Shown here one piece after another: positions 35,489 through 47,300 of a stretch of 64,000 nt of DNA (the first letter of the stretch is position 1; the number at the start of each line of letters is the position of its first letter). The DNA comes from Nelumbo lutea. Lineage: Eukaryota; Streptophyta; Magnoliopsida; Proteales; Nelumbonaceae. Both the position numbers and the translations under genes were made by a program. The notes under the pieces are model-generated. The model was not told where the DNA came from. It was given only the letters and a program-made list of their open reading frames with translations, and made no database searches. Location of the stretch: positions 14,074,934-14,138,933 of the forward strand of contig JAKGHH010000003.1 in the NCBI GenBank assembly GCA_022828595.1, given 5' to 3'.

Positions 35489-38043
35489 CTAAGTATAGCC
35501 AAATACAATTAGTGCACTCCTAAACCTGTCAAACCAAGCTCTAGGTGATTGTTCCAAACCATATAAAGACTTCTTTAACCTACATACCTTTCCTTTGGTC
35601 ACATCGATGTAAAATCTAGTTGGAAGATCCATGCACACCTCCTGCAAATCTCTATTAAAAAAGACATTCTTCACATCAAGTTGGAAGATGGGCCAAGAGT
35701 AGGTAGCTGCTAGGGATAAGAGGATCCAAACTGAATTCATCTTGGCCACCGGTGCAAAGGTTTTCAAGTAGTCTATCCCACAAGTTTGAGTGTACCCTTC
35801 TGCAACCAGCCTTGCCTTGTACCTTTCTATACTTCCATCAGCCCTATACTTCACTGTATAAACTCATCTACATCCAACTGTCTCCTTGCAACCTTTCTAT
35901 CAATTAAACCCACCAACTCCCATGTTTGATTTTTAATTAGTGCTTCCATTTCCTCCTGCATTATTGTCTTACACTCAAGTTTGGAGAGAGTCTCACTAAC
36001 ACTCCTAGGTATAGATATAGAGTCAAGGGAGGAAAGGAAGGCCCAGTAGGAGGGAGATAGCCCAATATAGGAAATGTGATATGAGATGCAATGGACTGTA
36101 CACTTTCTCTTCCCCTTCTGGAGTGCAATAGGAAGGTCTAAGTCATCTGTAATGGTGTTAGGAACAAGGATAATAGTATCAATAGAAACTAAACCATCAG
36201 AGGGAGCAAGAGGTATACCTGGGTTTGTGTCATTCGAACCTGGAATCTCCAATGAGTCAATAGGGAGTGACGTGGTCTCTGCTGTGGAACCAACCTCTCT
36301 GTGTTGTCATAGGCACTGTCATGTAAAACACTGAGAGGCAAAACGTAATGGAGGTGGCAAAGTGGGTGGAGTAGGTGGGTTAGACACTGAAGTGGACAAA
36401 GGAGTTGGAACTAGACCTGTTCACTAGCCGGGCTGGGGTTTTTCTCTATATTAACAAATCACAGTTAGGCTCGAGCCCGAGCTCGGCCAAATCATCGGGC
36501 CTAGGTCTTGAGCTCAAGCTTGACCCTCATATAAAGCTTGAAGCTCGGGCCTGAGCCCGAAGCCCGACTAGAAAACTAATTATTTTCTTATTTTACTCAA
36601 TAAATACTATTTTATTTATATTAAAAGACCTCAAAACCCAAAAATAATAAAAGATCTCACTATGGCTTGAAAAGCTAGAAGATGAACAAAGAAAAAAGCA
36701 TATTGTATGTATATTTTTATTATATAAAATATAATTTGCTATATAATATATTATCAAGTTATGCTTGGGTTCAGGTCGGGATTTTCTGAAAAATCTTAAG
36801 CTCGGCCCGAAAAATGTTAGGCCCAATATTTTAGGCCATAGCCTGAGCTTGTGGGCCTATATTCATGTCCAAGCTCGACTTAGAACAAGCTGGGCTAGGT
36901 CGGCCCATGAACGGGGTCTAGTTGGAATAGGAAGTGGTATAGATTGCTCACTTCCTTCCCCAAAACACTTGAGAAAAAAGGTGTGGACTCAAAAAAGGTG
37001 ACATCCATATTTTCCAAGTTGATAACCCTCACACTCTAAGCTAAACAAATTGACAGACTCAAACAACTTTGGAAACAAAAAGCACAAAGAAGCAAAGGAT
37101 AAATGCCCTAACCGATTATGCCAAAGCATAACTTGACCCACTGACTTTGACTCGTTATCCTTGCTGACATTATGACTTTGATAATTGGGAAGCACATCAA
37201 GAAGATAGTTTCCATTCACCTCACGACTACTCCTAGTCGTCCTCTTTGATTCCAAATCTTGTAGAACACAATGACTAGGAGAAAAAAATCACTGAATAAT
37301 TCAAATTCTTTGTCAAACTACTAACATATAAAAGATTAATGCTCAGCCTAGGGACACGAAGTACAAAAAGGTAGGGTAATGGTATCAATTATCTTGATAG
37401 ACCCTTTCCCAGCAATGGGAACATATGATCCATCAGTTGTGGAAACTCTTTCTTTACTAGAGTAGAGGTGGTATGAGGAGAAGATAGTGGCAATATTGGT
37501 AATATGTTCTGAATCTTATGAGTTTATAATCTAGGGAAGTCCCCCCTTACCTGTAGTGGATGCATAATTTGTAGTGGCATGTGAACTACCTGTATGTGTA
37601 AACGAGGTAGAATGACTACATCTTGATCCACCTGCACCTTGTTGTCCACTTGATGATGAGTTGGAACTGGTTTTATCCCTCTGACTAAGAAACTGCTCAT
37701 ATCTCTCCAACTTGGCCCTAACTGTAGTTGTTGCAACAAACTCTAGAGGAGTTGTAGTAAGTGGCTTCGATAAATCACTAGTCACTGCCGTATTGACATT
37801 TTCCTTCTTGTTTCTGAGTCAGATTGGTATAAGGTGTGGGTAAAGTTTCCAACATGTATCTCTAGTATGCTTAGGTTTTTTTTTTTTACAGTAGTCACAA
37901 ATCAAGTCCTTCTTGTCCTCCTTCCTAGATTCATTGCCAATCTTATCCTCACTCTGCTTAGGCTTCATTGTGCTAACCACAGCTGATTGCTCAAGGCCTG
38001 GGTTTCTCATAATCACATTCCTCCTAATTTCCTCTCCAAACAC
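35489..38043 (-). pseudogene. Ty1/copia gag-pol relic
   Basis: Read from right to left. Gag zinc knuckle CDYCKKKKPKHTRDTC (about 37880-37930), then a Ser/Gly-rich linker (37530-37785), the pre-integrase segment LWHNRLGHLSF (about 37090-37120), and after a large loss the RT region: DLPIALQKGKR (near 36130), EEMEALIKNQTWELV (near 35930) and RYKARLVAEGYTQTCGIDY through LDVKNVFF to SLYGLEQSPRAWFDRF (35854-35489). The integrase core, the YVDD box and RNase H are missing, and a hAT-like element interrupts it at 36412-36920. Too damaged to function. Confidence 0.8.
36412..36920. mobile_element. hAT-like non-autonomous element (509 bp) inside the copia relic
   Basis: Ends TAGACCTGTTCACTAGCCGG and complement TAGACCCCGTTCATGGGCCG are inverted repeats; GTTGGAAC (36404-36411) and GTTGGAAT (36921-36928) form an 8-bp duplication matching at 7 of 8. 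The interior holds GGGCTCGAGCCCGAGC-type words and AT-rich DNA without open frames. Confidence 0.8.
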
Positions 38044-38458
38044 AAAGGCATATGCCCGAGAGAGTTACATTGTCTTGGGAAAGAATAGGTTGTTGTGCAA
38101 TGTCATATTCAAGGTTGAGTCTTGCTAGAAACTCAAATACCCTATTCTTCTTTACCAGATTCTAATCTCCAAAAAACTTGGGACTTAACTACCTTCTCTA
38201 GAAAACACCAAGGAACCCCAAAAAACAGGAGCACCCCTTCTTAGGTCAAAATTGAATAGTCCTACTACAATAAGGATTCTTCCCCTTTATCTAGTTCTTC
38301 TTGATTTTGGTGATGAATCCTATATCTGCTACAAGGGATAGTAGATCCACCAAAAAAATCCCAAAAACTGGGCTCTCAAGCAATTGGCTCTTTATCTCAT
38401 CAAACAGTCAGCTGATCTAGGGCTGCATGATGGAACAACTCAAAAAGTCTCTAAAGAT

Positions 38459-38789
38459 GCTCTGATACCAAGTAGAAACTGCAAAACTCCAATCTTATTT
38501 GTAACTTGCGAAAGAAGAGTAAGAGAGAAGAGAATTCTACATATAAGAGAAGAGGAGAGAAATAGAAAAGAATGGGAGAAAGCCAAAAAACTAATCTAGC
38601 TGCCCCTTTCATTAACTTATATACTCATCCAAAAAAGGCTACAATGACAAGTGTACCCTTAATAAGTCAGCTGATACTAAAAACACATAAAAGACACTCT
38701 TAATAAAACATAAACTAAGGGGCCTTGGGTCCAATAACTCTAATTAAGTATTATGAACAAAAATAAGTGTTATTTGCCCAATCTCAACA
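38459..38789 (-). mobile_element. 5' LTR and primer-binding site of the minus-strand copia relic
   Basis: On the minus strand the LTR starts TGTTGAGATTGGG at 38789, has a TATATAAG box (about 38616-38625) and ends near 38473; TGGTATCAGAGC follows at 38470-38459, an exact initiator tRNA-Met primer site. Orientation and distance fit the gag remnant at 38043. No matching 3' LTR is present, in line with truncation at 35489. Confidence 0.75.
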
Positions 38790-40170
38790 CATTTACTGTT
38801 TCATAACCAATACATTTACAATAGATCCTAAATCGTGTTCTCTTCAAGGTTAAAGTTATATTTTTCCTCTTTTATGGCAAAAAAAAAAAGTTTCTGTGCC
38901 TTTTACATCAAGGTGATTTTTTTTATTTAGTTGTTTTAAATTTACATTATACAACTTGTTTATTCTTTGATTTCTCTTTCTATTTTATTTTTATTTTGGT
39001 CGGGACATTGAGCACGTCCGAATTGAATGATGCATTTCTTAGTTTAACTTTTACACTCTCTCTGCATTGACTGATACCCTGCATTTCATATTTCTGTATC
39101 ATGTCAATGTTACCCAATACCCACCAATTTGTTCACTTAAATTTTAAATTTTGTGCTTCATTGTTGAATAGCTCATTTACCTATTAGGTTGATAAGGAAT
39201 GTCAAATGAATACATCGCATGTTTCCCAATATTATTAATGATGTTGTATTGTTGTGTAATGCATGCACCTGCAATTGGACATTGAATAGCAGGGTTTCCC
39301 GTTATATCAATAAAATCTCTTTTGATCATGTTATTGATAAAAAAGTTTCCAAGATTTTTGTGAAGGTAGAGGGCTGCGAATCCTGTTAACTATATCCCAA
39401 ATAGGCACAATTATTCTTCATCTTGAGCCAATGCAATTACTAATTCTAGGTATCTAATGGTAACTAGGCATTATTTCAGTAGTGCTAAGCTTAAGGGTTT
39501 CCATCTAATTTTACCTTTGAGTAAAAACTCGGTTGTAGCATACTGTCAGATATCAAAATATACAAAGCATATGCAAGGAAACTGCTACTGAAGCAAACAT
39601 CCAAGTACAACACTGTTGTTTTTAGAGAAGCTAATTAATTAGCTGATTGCGTAGCTCATTTAAGACATAGGTTGTTTGATCAGTAATTTAGGACCTATCT
39701 TTCTGAATCATAATGATACTATAAAGGATTTCAAAGTCAATTACATTGTAATGATGAACATTTCGTTAGGGCTACCTGCTTGCTGTTTAGATAAAAAGAT
39801 TATATTTGGTAGACTCATCAACAAGAGGTATGTAATTACATTGAGTTGTTGGTCCCTAACCTTTTGCAGCAAAGTGATCTTATACAAGCACATAACCTTG
39901 TATGTCCTCTTTTTCCCATTCCCTCTCTGTTCTCTTTATTCTAACTCTTTAGCAGTCAAGTCTTAATTTTCGCTTGTAGGTGCTATCTTCAATGATTTGA
40001 ATTTATTATAGAAGGCTAAGACCCACCAGTAGCCTTGGTGTCTCCTTTACTCATGCTTTTTGATTGTTTCCATAATTTAGTTCTTTTTATCCTTTTTAGA
40101 TCCATAACCATGGATTTTTGTTCTTTTCCTCTCCCTTGTCATTATTTAGTTGTCTTAAGAGAAAAACTAA
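38790..40170. other. Gene-free region upstream of COQ4
   Basis: No gene recognised on either strand. It may contain the promoter and a non-coding first exon of COQ4, because an acceptor-like site precedes the COQ4 start codon, but I cannot place them. Confidence 0.3.
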
Positions 40171-40505
40171 GGTTGTGTTCGTTACCATTGCAGTTTCTTC
40201 ATGAAACGTTTTGGGGTTGATCAATAGAAACTGATGGGAAAGATGAGTTGTCACGTTACATAAGGGAGTCACTTCAACCAAAAAAAAATGCATGTGGGGA
40301 TTCATCATTGCTCTTTAGAGTTGAAACATCAAATTGTATTGATCAACAGCAATTTGGAAGCGAAAAAAAGTAACGACAACACTTCGTATTGATGAACCTA
40401 AAATGTTTCTGATTATGCGACATGACAACTCATATTTTAACACCCATTTCTATTGATCAACCCCAAACATTTCATGAAGAAATAACGATGGTACCAAACA
40501 CAACC
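40171..40505. mobile_element. Tourist-like fold-back MITE (335 bp)
   Basis: Long inverted repeats of about 70 bp (left GGTTGTGTTCGTTACCATTG, right complement GGTTGTGTTTGGTACCATCG, both continuing TTTCTTCATGAAA and GGGGTTGATCAATAGAAA). TAA flanks both ends (40168-40170, 40506-40508), the PIF/Harbinger duplication. No coding capacity. Confidence 0.8.
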
Positions 40506-41302
40506 TAAATTTCCACTAAAGTTTTATTTTAAGGTCAAGATTTCAGTTTTACAGAGGTATCTATTGCTTATCATCATCACCATCATCCTGCTTATGGGGT
40601 CAGCTACATAAATCCTGTTTCACCTTCGCCATTCCATTCTATTTGACAGAGGTATAGGTATGTATTGCCATCCTTCTGAAACTTGTAGGATGTTGGGATG
40701 TAGACTCTGAGTCAAGGATCAAAACTTCACAATGTATTGGCCGATATGTATCATATTGGTGGGTTACTGATACGTGAAATACAAAGAGTTTCAGGGTTTG
40801 ACTAGTTTCCGGGGATAGCCAGGCCTTATACCAACCCCCCTGAACATGTTTGAAAAAATATATATATATATACTGGGGGGCATATCGTATCGATATTTCG
40901 GACATTGCTCTGAGTATTTGGAATGGATTGTCCTTCTTGGTCAACAAGTAAAAAAGAAACCCAAGATGATTGTAGATCGATCTGTACAGTTAACTATAGA
41001 TATCGAAAGTCTTGATCCATTAAATAGAGTCAACAAGTTGTTGATATTTGTTGCAAAAGATAAGTTATAGGATATAGATGATGTTTTACTTATATAAATT
41101 AAATCATGTAACAATTTATTATTATCATTTATCATATCCTCTATGTGTTGGTTCGTGTTTTTATTTCAAGTGTAACATGACAAATAAAACACATGTCTCA
41201 CCCTAGTCTTAATTTTGTGTGCAAGTTTTACTGAGGTTCTGATCTTATGCCTTCTCTTTTTTCACAGGTTTATTAGATTTTGATTTTTGAAGGATCAAAA
41301 TA
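40506..41302. other. COQ4 proximal upstream region
   Basis: At about 40577-40640 'cttatggggtcagctacataaatcctgtttcacc' resembles a SINE-like sequence (Au type) often found near plant genes; low confidence. 40720-40910 holds traces of the GTATCGATAC MITE. A pyrimidine tract ending CACAG at 41267 looks like a splice acceptor, so 41268-41302 is probably leader exon spliced to an upstream non-coding exon. Confidence 0.35.
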
Positions 41303-44300
41303 ATGATAAAAGGTCAACACATCAGGCTTAATGGGTGGCAGCAAGCAGCTGTCGCTCTTGGGTCAGCATTTGGTGCATTAATGGACCCAAGAAGGGCAGA
41401 TCTAATAGCTGCTTTGGGGGAAACAACTGGAAAGCCAACTTTTGAGAGAGTTCTAGAACGAATGAAGAAGAGTCCTGAAGGCAGAGTATGTGTCTTTGTT
41501 CTACTCTGATCACATCTTCTTTTTTTATTGGTAATCGTCCATTTTATTAATTGATGACCAAAGAATATAAAGCGTGTACAATAGAGGAGGTGCCAAGCAT
41601 CCTACTATCTTGCCCAATATATTTTAGCGCCATGCCCAGCCCTTGTTTTTCTAGAGACTTTATCATGCTGTTTGATGCCCTTTGGGTCCATTGGAATCGA
41701 TCTCTCAGTTCTTGTGCTAACTGCATTGCTTCCTACAATATGTTTCTTTGTTGACATGGCACATGGTCCTTGTTTATTATGTACTGAACATTCCACAATT
41801 ATCCAAGAGTCTCCCTCCACCTCTGACTCTTTCTGTTGTCTATTTGTCTTCATTAGGTAACCCGATATGTCACTGTTATAAATGACATCATAGCAACATT
41901 TTTCTTGATTATTGTGCTATTTTCTTGGATATTAGCTTCCTCTCTTTTAAGTGGCTATCCATATAAAAGTTCTTAATTCATATAACAAAGAATTGGTAAG
42001 AGAAGAAAGCATATCTTTTTTTTTTTATTTTCTATTTTTGCTAAGCAACTGTAGATTTCATTAAATAGGCATCAAGCAGAAAAACCAAGTGTACATTGTG
42101 AGCATCAGAACAAGGAGGCTTCCAACAAAACAGAGCTCCAAAACAAAAGAAAAAGAGAAGAAAGCACATCAAGTTGGTTTTTTATTATTGAAAATTATTC
42201 CAGTCACATTCTATTATGTCCTGTCAATAACTACCTGCTACTGAAAATGCTTAAACTAGAAGTTTTTTTTTTTTTTCTAGTTTAAATATGCTTTTGTGAT
42301 GTAGAAATAAATGTTTCATTCATAGCATGTAGAACCATGCAGTATGTATTATTGAAGATGTGGAATTGCAAGTGACTTTTAAATACAGATGAACTGTTCA
42401 GTTGGAAACATCATGTTTGCCAAGAATTTGTGGTGCCTGATCTCTGAAAAGAGCCTACTAGTGCCTGTTGGACATCAAATTCTTTGAAGAAAATGTGTAA
42501 ACATCCATATAATTGTCTGTAAATCTATGAAAACTAAGGAATTGGTGGTATACATTTAGGAACTAGTGGGTGATTCATCAGAAAATCAAAACTTGTAAAT
42601 ATGCTTCAATATTGTCAGCCTATTGGTCCTTGTTACCCTAGGCATGTTGCCTTTTAATACCTATGGTGAAAATACCTACCCTTATCAATCTCCTGCATAG
42701 TTTCTTTAGGAATTTGGGAACATTGTTTTGCTTTATTTGGAGTTAGGTGGAATCTTCCACCAGATATTGTTGGACTATTTGATTCTGTTCGCGTAGGGGT
42801 ATTTCTGTCTTTATACCTTGATTGATGTTGCTGATTTGTAATGTTGTGTTGAAACATGTGCTCTTAACTTAAGTAAGGGCACATAGGTCTTTTCAGTTAT
42901 GTTTTAATAATAATATAAATACTTACTGGCCGAATGGGAGAAGTCATGTTGACTCTTTCAGTTCGAACCAGAATTCTCTCCTCTCTTTCTCTCTTTCTCT
43001 ATCACTCATTCTTCTTCTACATAACTGAACTCAGTCAGGCCAAACTCTAAGGCAGACCTGAATTCTAACATGGTATCAAAGTAGGTTAAATCTGCCTAGA
43101 TTTCTGCTTGCCTAGGGTCCATTCTCTGCGCACCCTATCTAGGGTTTTCCTCTTTTTTTTTTTTTTTTTTTTTTTTCTGTGTTCGATTGGAGATAAGGGA
43201 AAGGGCTGAAAAGGAGTGATCACCATCTTCCCTTGGGGGTCTCTATGCCTCCAATCAGGTCGTATGTGGTCGGTTGCTGTGATTTCTGAGATCGCTCTCT
43301 CCTAGTAGAGGAAGAATAGAGGGCCGAACTGTGTGTGGCTGTTGTGTGTGGACTGCTCTCCTGCTCGCATGAGTGTTACTTTAGCGATAAGGTAAGAGAT
43401 TTCAGTTCTTGATATCAGTTATGGATTAAATAGGAGGTGTGTTTCAGATCATTTGCTAGTGTTTCGGCTAGTAAGTGCTAGGGTTTATGCTGGTTTCTTT
43501 GTGCATGTTGAAGGAAGAGATATGATCATATAGTGGTGAGATTTCAGGTAGTTGTAGGAGCATGGTTTGTGGTGTAAAGAGCACACATTCCAGCAACAAT
43601 TAGTGCTGCAATCAGTGTGACAGGTGTGACCTAGTGGTGTGTAGTGTGCAGATCTCAGTGATAATGGAATTCAGCAAGTGTGTAGAATTGGTGATAACAT
43701 AATGGGAGACAGTAATGATTATAAACCTAGTGTGATGGTGCCTACAGACTACCTGCATGTTCAGATGACCTCCATTAAGTTAAATGGAGAGAATTATGTG
43801 CCTTGGGCTAAATCCGTTGAAGTCTTTCTAAAGGCAAAGAAGAAAGTAAAACATATCAGAGAGGAGAAACCCTCCTCTGACTCTCACGAGTATGAAGATT
43901 GGGAGCAAGAGGATGCTCAGATCATCACATGGTTGTGGAACAGTATGGAACCCAGGATTAGTGTGAACTTCATGTTCCTTGATACTGCCAAAGACGTGTG
44001 GGATCATGCGAAAAAATTGTATTTGGGGCAGGACAATACAACCAGAGTTTATCAGCTTTATCAAGAGTACTTTAATCTGCAACAGGGCAATCAGAGTCTT
44101 GAGGAGTACTATGCCAACATGAGGAACATACGTAATGAGTTGAATGTCTATCATCCTCTCACTTCTGATGTCAAGATTCAGCAACAACAGAGAGAGCAGT
44201 TTGATGTGACTAGATTTTTTGTGGGACTAAAGTCTGAATATGAACCAGTACGGGCTCAGATATTAGGGGGATCAGCTCTTCCGTCCCTAGAAGAGGTATT

Positions 44301-47300
44301 TGCTCGACTTCGGAGGATTTCTATCGGATCTACTGAGAACTCTAATATCTCAGATAGATCGGCCTTTGCTGCATCGAGAGGCCGTGGTGGTAGAGGTGGA
44401 GTTCGGGGAGCTCAGTCTGGCCGTGGTGTTGGTAGTGGTTCTGCATATGGCCGAGGTGGCAATGGTGGGTCTACTTATAATCGTGGTGGTGGTCGTATTG
44501 GGAGCAAAGATTCAGGGGGAGCCCGTGGTAGAGGACGTAGCTCAGGCCTGAGGAAGTGCACTCATTGTGGTATGGATGGACATACCATCAACTATTGTTA
44601 TGATTTACATGGTCCTCCCTCAACCTGGGCCAATCATGCCGCGACCGGTGACTCAAGTTCCAGCTTTAAACAGGAGAATCATTCATCTAACCAGTTGCCT
44701 CCTACATCCATAGATGGTTCCATGAAGGAGATGGTGAGTGTTCCCCGTGATGAATACGAGAGGTTTATCCAATCATACCAGAACACAACAACTTTTGCTC
44801 ACTCAGGTATGGCTTGTCTGGCATCTACACCCAGTCCCTGGATCATTGACTCTGGAGCCTCCGATCACATGACTGGAAGTCCAGGTGTGTTTTCCTCCTT
44901 ATCTCATTGCTCAACATCACAATCTGTCACCCTTGCTAATGGTTCCACATCCTCAATTTGTGGTGTTGGTAATGTTGACCTAGATCCTGTATCCCTCTCA
45001 TCAGTTTTGTATGTTCCTAAATTGCCTTTTAACCTTATGTCTGTTAGTAAGCTGACCAAATCACTTAACTGCTCCATTACCTTTTATCCTTCTATGTGTG
45101 TCTTTCAGGATCTCAAGACGGGGATGAAGATTGGTGGAGGGCATGAAGCAGGTGGACTGTATTATCTTGACGGTGGTGGTGGTAGAACTTCAACAGCTCT
45201 CCAGTCATCTCTTTCTCCTCTCCAGTGGCACTGCCGATTTGGTCATCCGTCGCTCAAAGTCTTGAAGTCCTTGGTTCCGTCCTTGAGTCAGCTTTCTGTT
45301 TTGGATTGTGAGTCGTGTTAGTTTGGGAAACACCATCGTGTTCCCTTTAGTTCTAGGGTTGATAACCGTGTGTCGAGTCCTTTTTCTTTGGTTCATTCAT
45401 ATGTTTAGGATTCTTATAAAGTAATGTCATATAATGGATACATATATTTTGTCATTTTTGTGGATGATTTTTCAAGGATGACGTGGCTCTATTTAATGAA
45501 AGAAAGAAGTGAATTGTTTACCATTTTCCAAAAATTTTATGCTGAAATTCGTAACCAATTTGGTACCTACATCAAAGTTTTTCGTTCTGATAATGGCCGT
45601 GAATATTTATCCTCATCATTTCAGGAATACTTGGACCAACACGACATTATACATCAGACCTCGTGTACCTACACCCCACAACAAAACGGGGTGGCTGAGA
45701 GAAATAATCGCCATCTCATTGAAATAGCAAGATCCCTAATGCATCACATGCATGTTCCCAAACCTTTTTGGAGTGATGCAGTGCTTACCTCTTGTTTTCT
45801 GATTAATCGGATGCCCACGTTCATCCTTGATGGTCAGTCTCCGTTTCAGGTCTTGTTTCCCTCTTTGTCTCCGTTCCCTCTTATGCCGAGAGTTTTTGGG
45901 TGTGTCTGTTTTGTCCATCATCTGGGTCCTGGGAACGACAAGTTTGATGCCCGCTCTCTCAAGTGCATCTTCCTTGGCTATTCTCAGACCCAGAAAGGGT
46001 ATAGGTGTTACCATCCTGGTTCTCGACGGTCCTTTGTGTGTGCTGATGTCAGTTTCTTTGAGTCTACTCCGTTCTTTTTGGGGTCTGGTGATGCTTCTTC
46101 CTTCTCATCACCTCCTCCCCTTCCACTTCCCGTTGTCGATCCTCAGTTTGTTCCAGTTGTGACCAAATCCTTGCCTCCGGTGCCACCACCTGTTGAACGC
46201 CCACCTATCCGTCATGTGTATACACATCGCCCACGTGCACCGGCTACTACTCCTCCGGCTACATCTCTGTCGACGGATCCGGCACCAGAACCCCACTTGG
46301 CATCTGAGATTGATCTACCCATTGCTTTGCGGAAAGGTAAACGTACTTGCACCCTTCATCCCATTTCTAATTATGTTTCTCTTACTCACCTTTCCGCTTC
46401 CCATCGCCAGTTTGTTACCTTGTTATCATCAGTTATTGTTCCTAAAGATGTCCAGGAAGCCCTTGCCTCTCCACGGTGGTGCCATGCCATGGAAGAAGAA
46501 CTCTCAGCCCTTCATCATAATCATACTTGGGACCTCGTTGCTCTTCCTCCTGGGAAGCAAGCTGTTGGTTGTAAGTGGGTTTATACGATTAAGTACCTGC
46601 CTGATGATAGTGTTGAACGCCTGAAAGCGCGATTAGTTGCAAAAGGGTACTCCCAAACCTATGGCATTGACTACACAGAGACCTTCTCACCGGTTGCTAA
46701 GATAGGGTCAGTTCGTGTTGTGATCTCTCTTGCAGCCATGTATGAGTGGCCACTATATTAGCTTGATATCAAGAATGCTTTTTTGCATGGTGACTTACTC
46801 GAGGAGGTCTACATGGATCAACCTCTAGGGTTTGTTGCTCAGGGGGAGGATGGTAAGGTGTGCAGACTAAGGAAGGCTATATATGGGATTAAACAGTCTC
46901 CTCGAGCATGGTTTGGTAGGTTCAGTGAGGTGGTAAAGAAGTTTGGCATGAAACAGTGCAAGGTTGACCATTCTGTATTTAGTCATGACTCTTCGGGAGG
47001 AAAAATACTGTTGGTGGTGTATGTAGATGATATTGTTATTACTGGGAATGATAACATTGGTATTGATAGGCTAAAGACTTATCTGTAGGATCACTTTCAG
47101 ACAAAGGATCTGGGTAAACTAAAATACTTCTTGGGGATAGAGGTAGCGAGATCCAAGTATGGGATTAACCTGTGCCAGAGGAAGTATGTGCTTGATTTGC
47201 TGGAAGAAACAGGCTCGTTGGGTGCCAAACCAGCTGAAACACCCATGGACACAAATACCAAGCTAAGCAGTGATATGGGTGAAGTGTTTGAAGACCCTGG

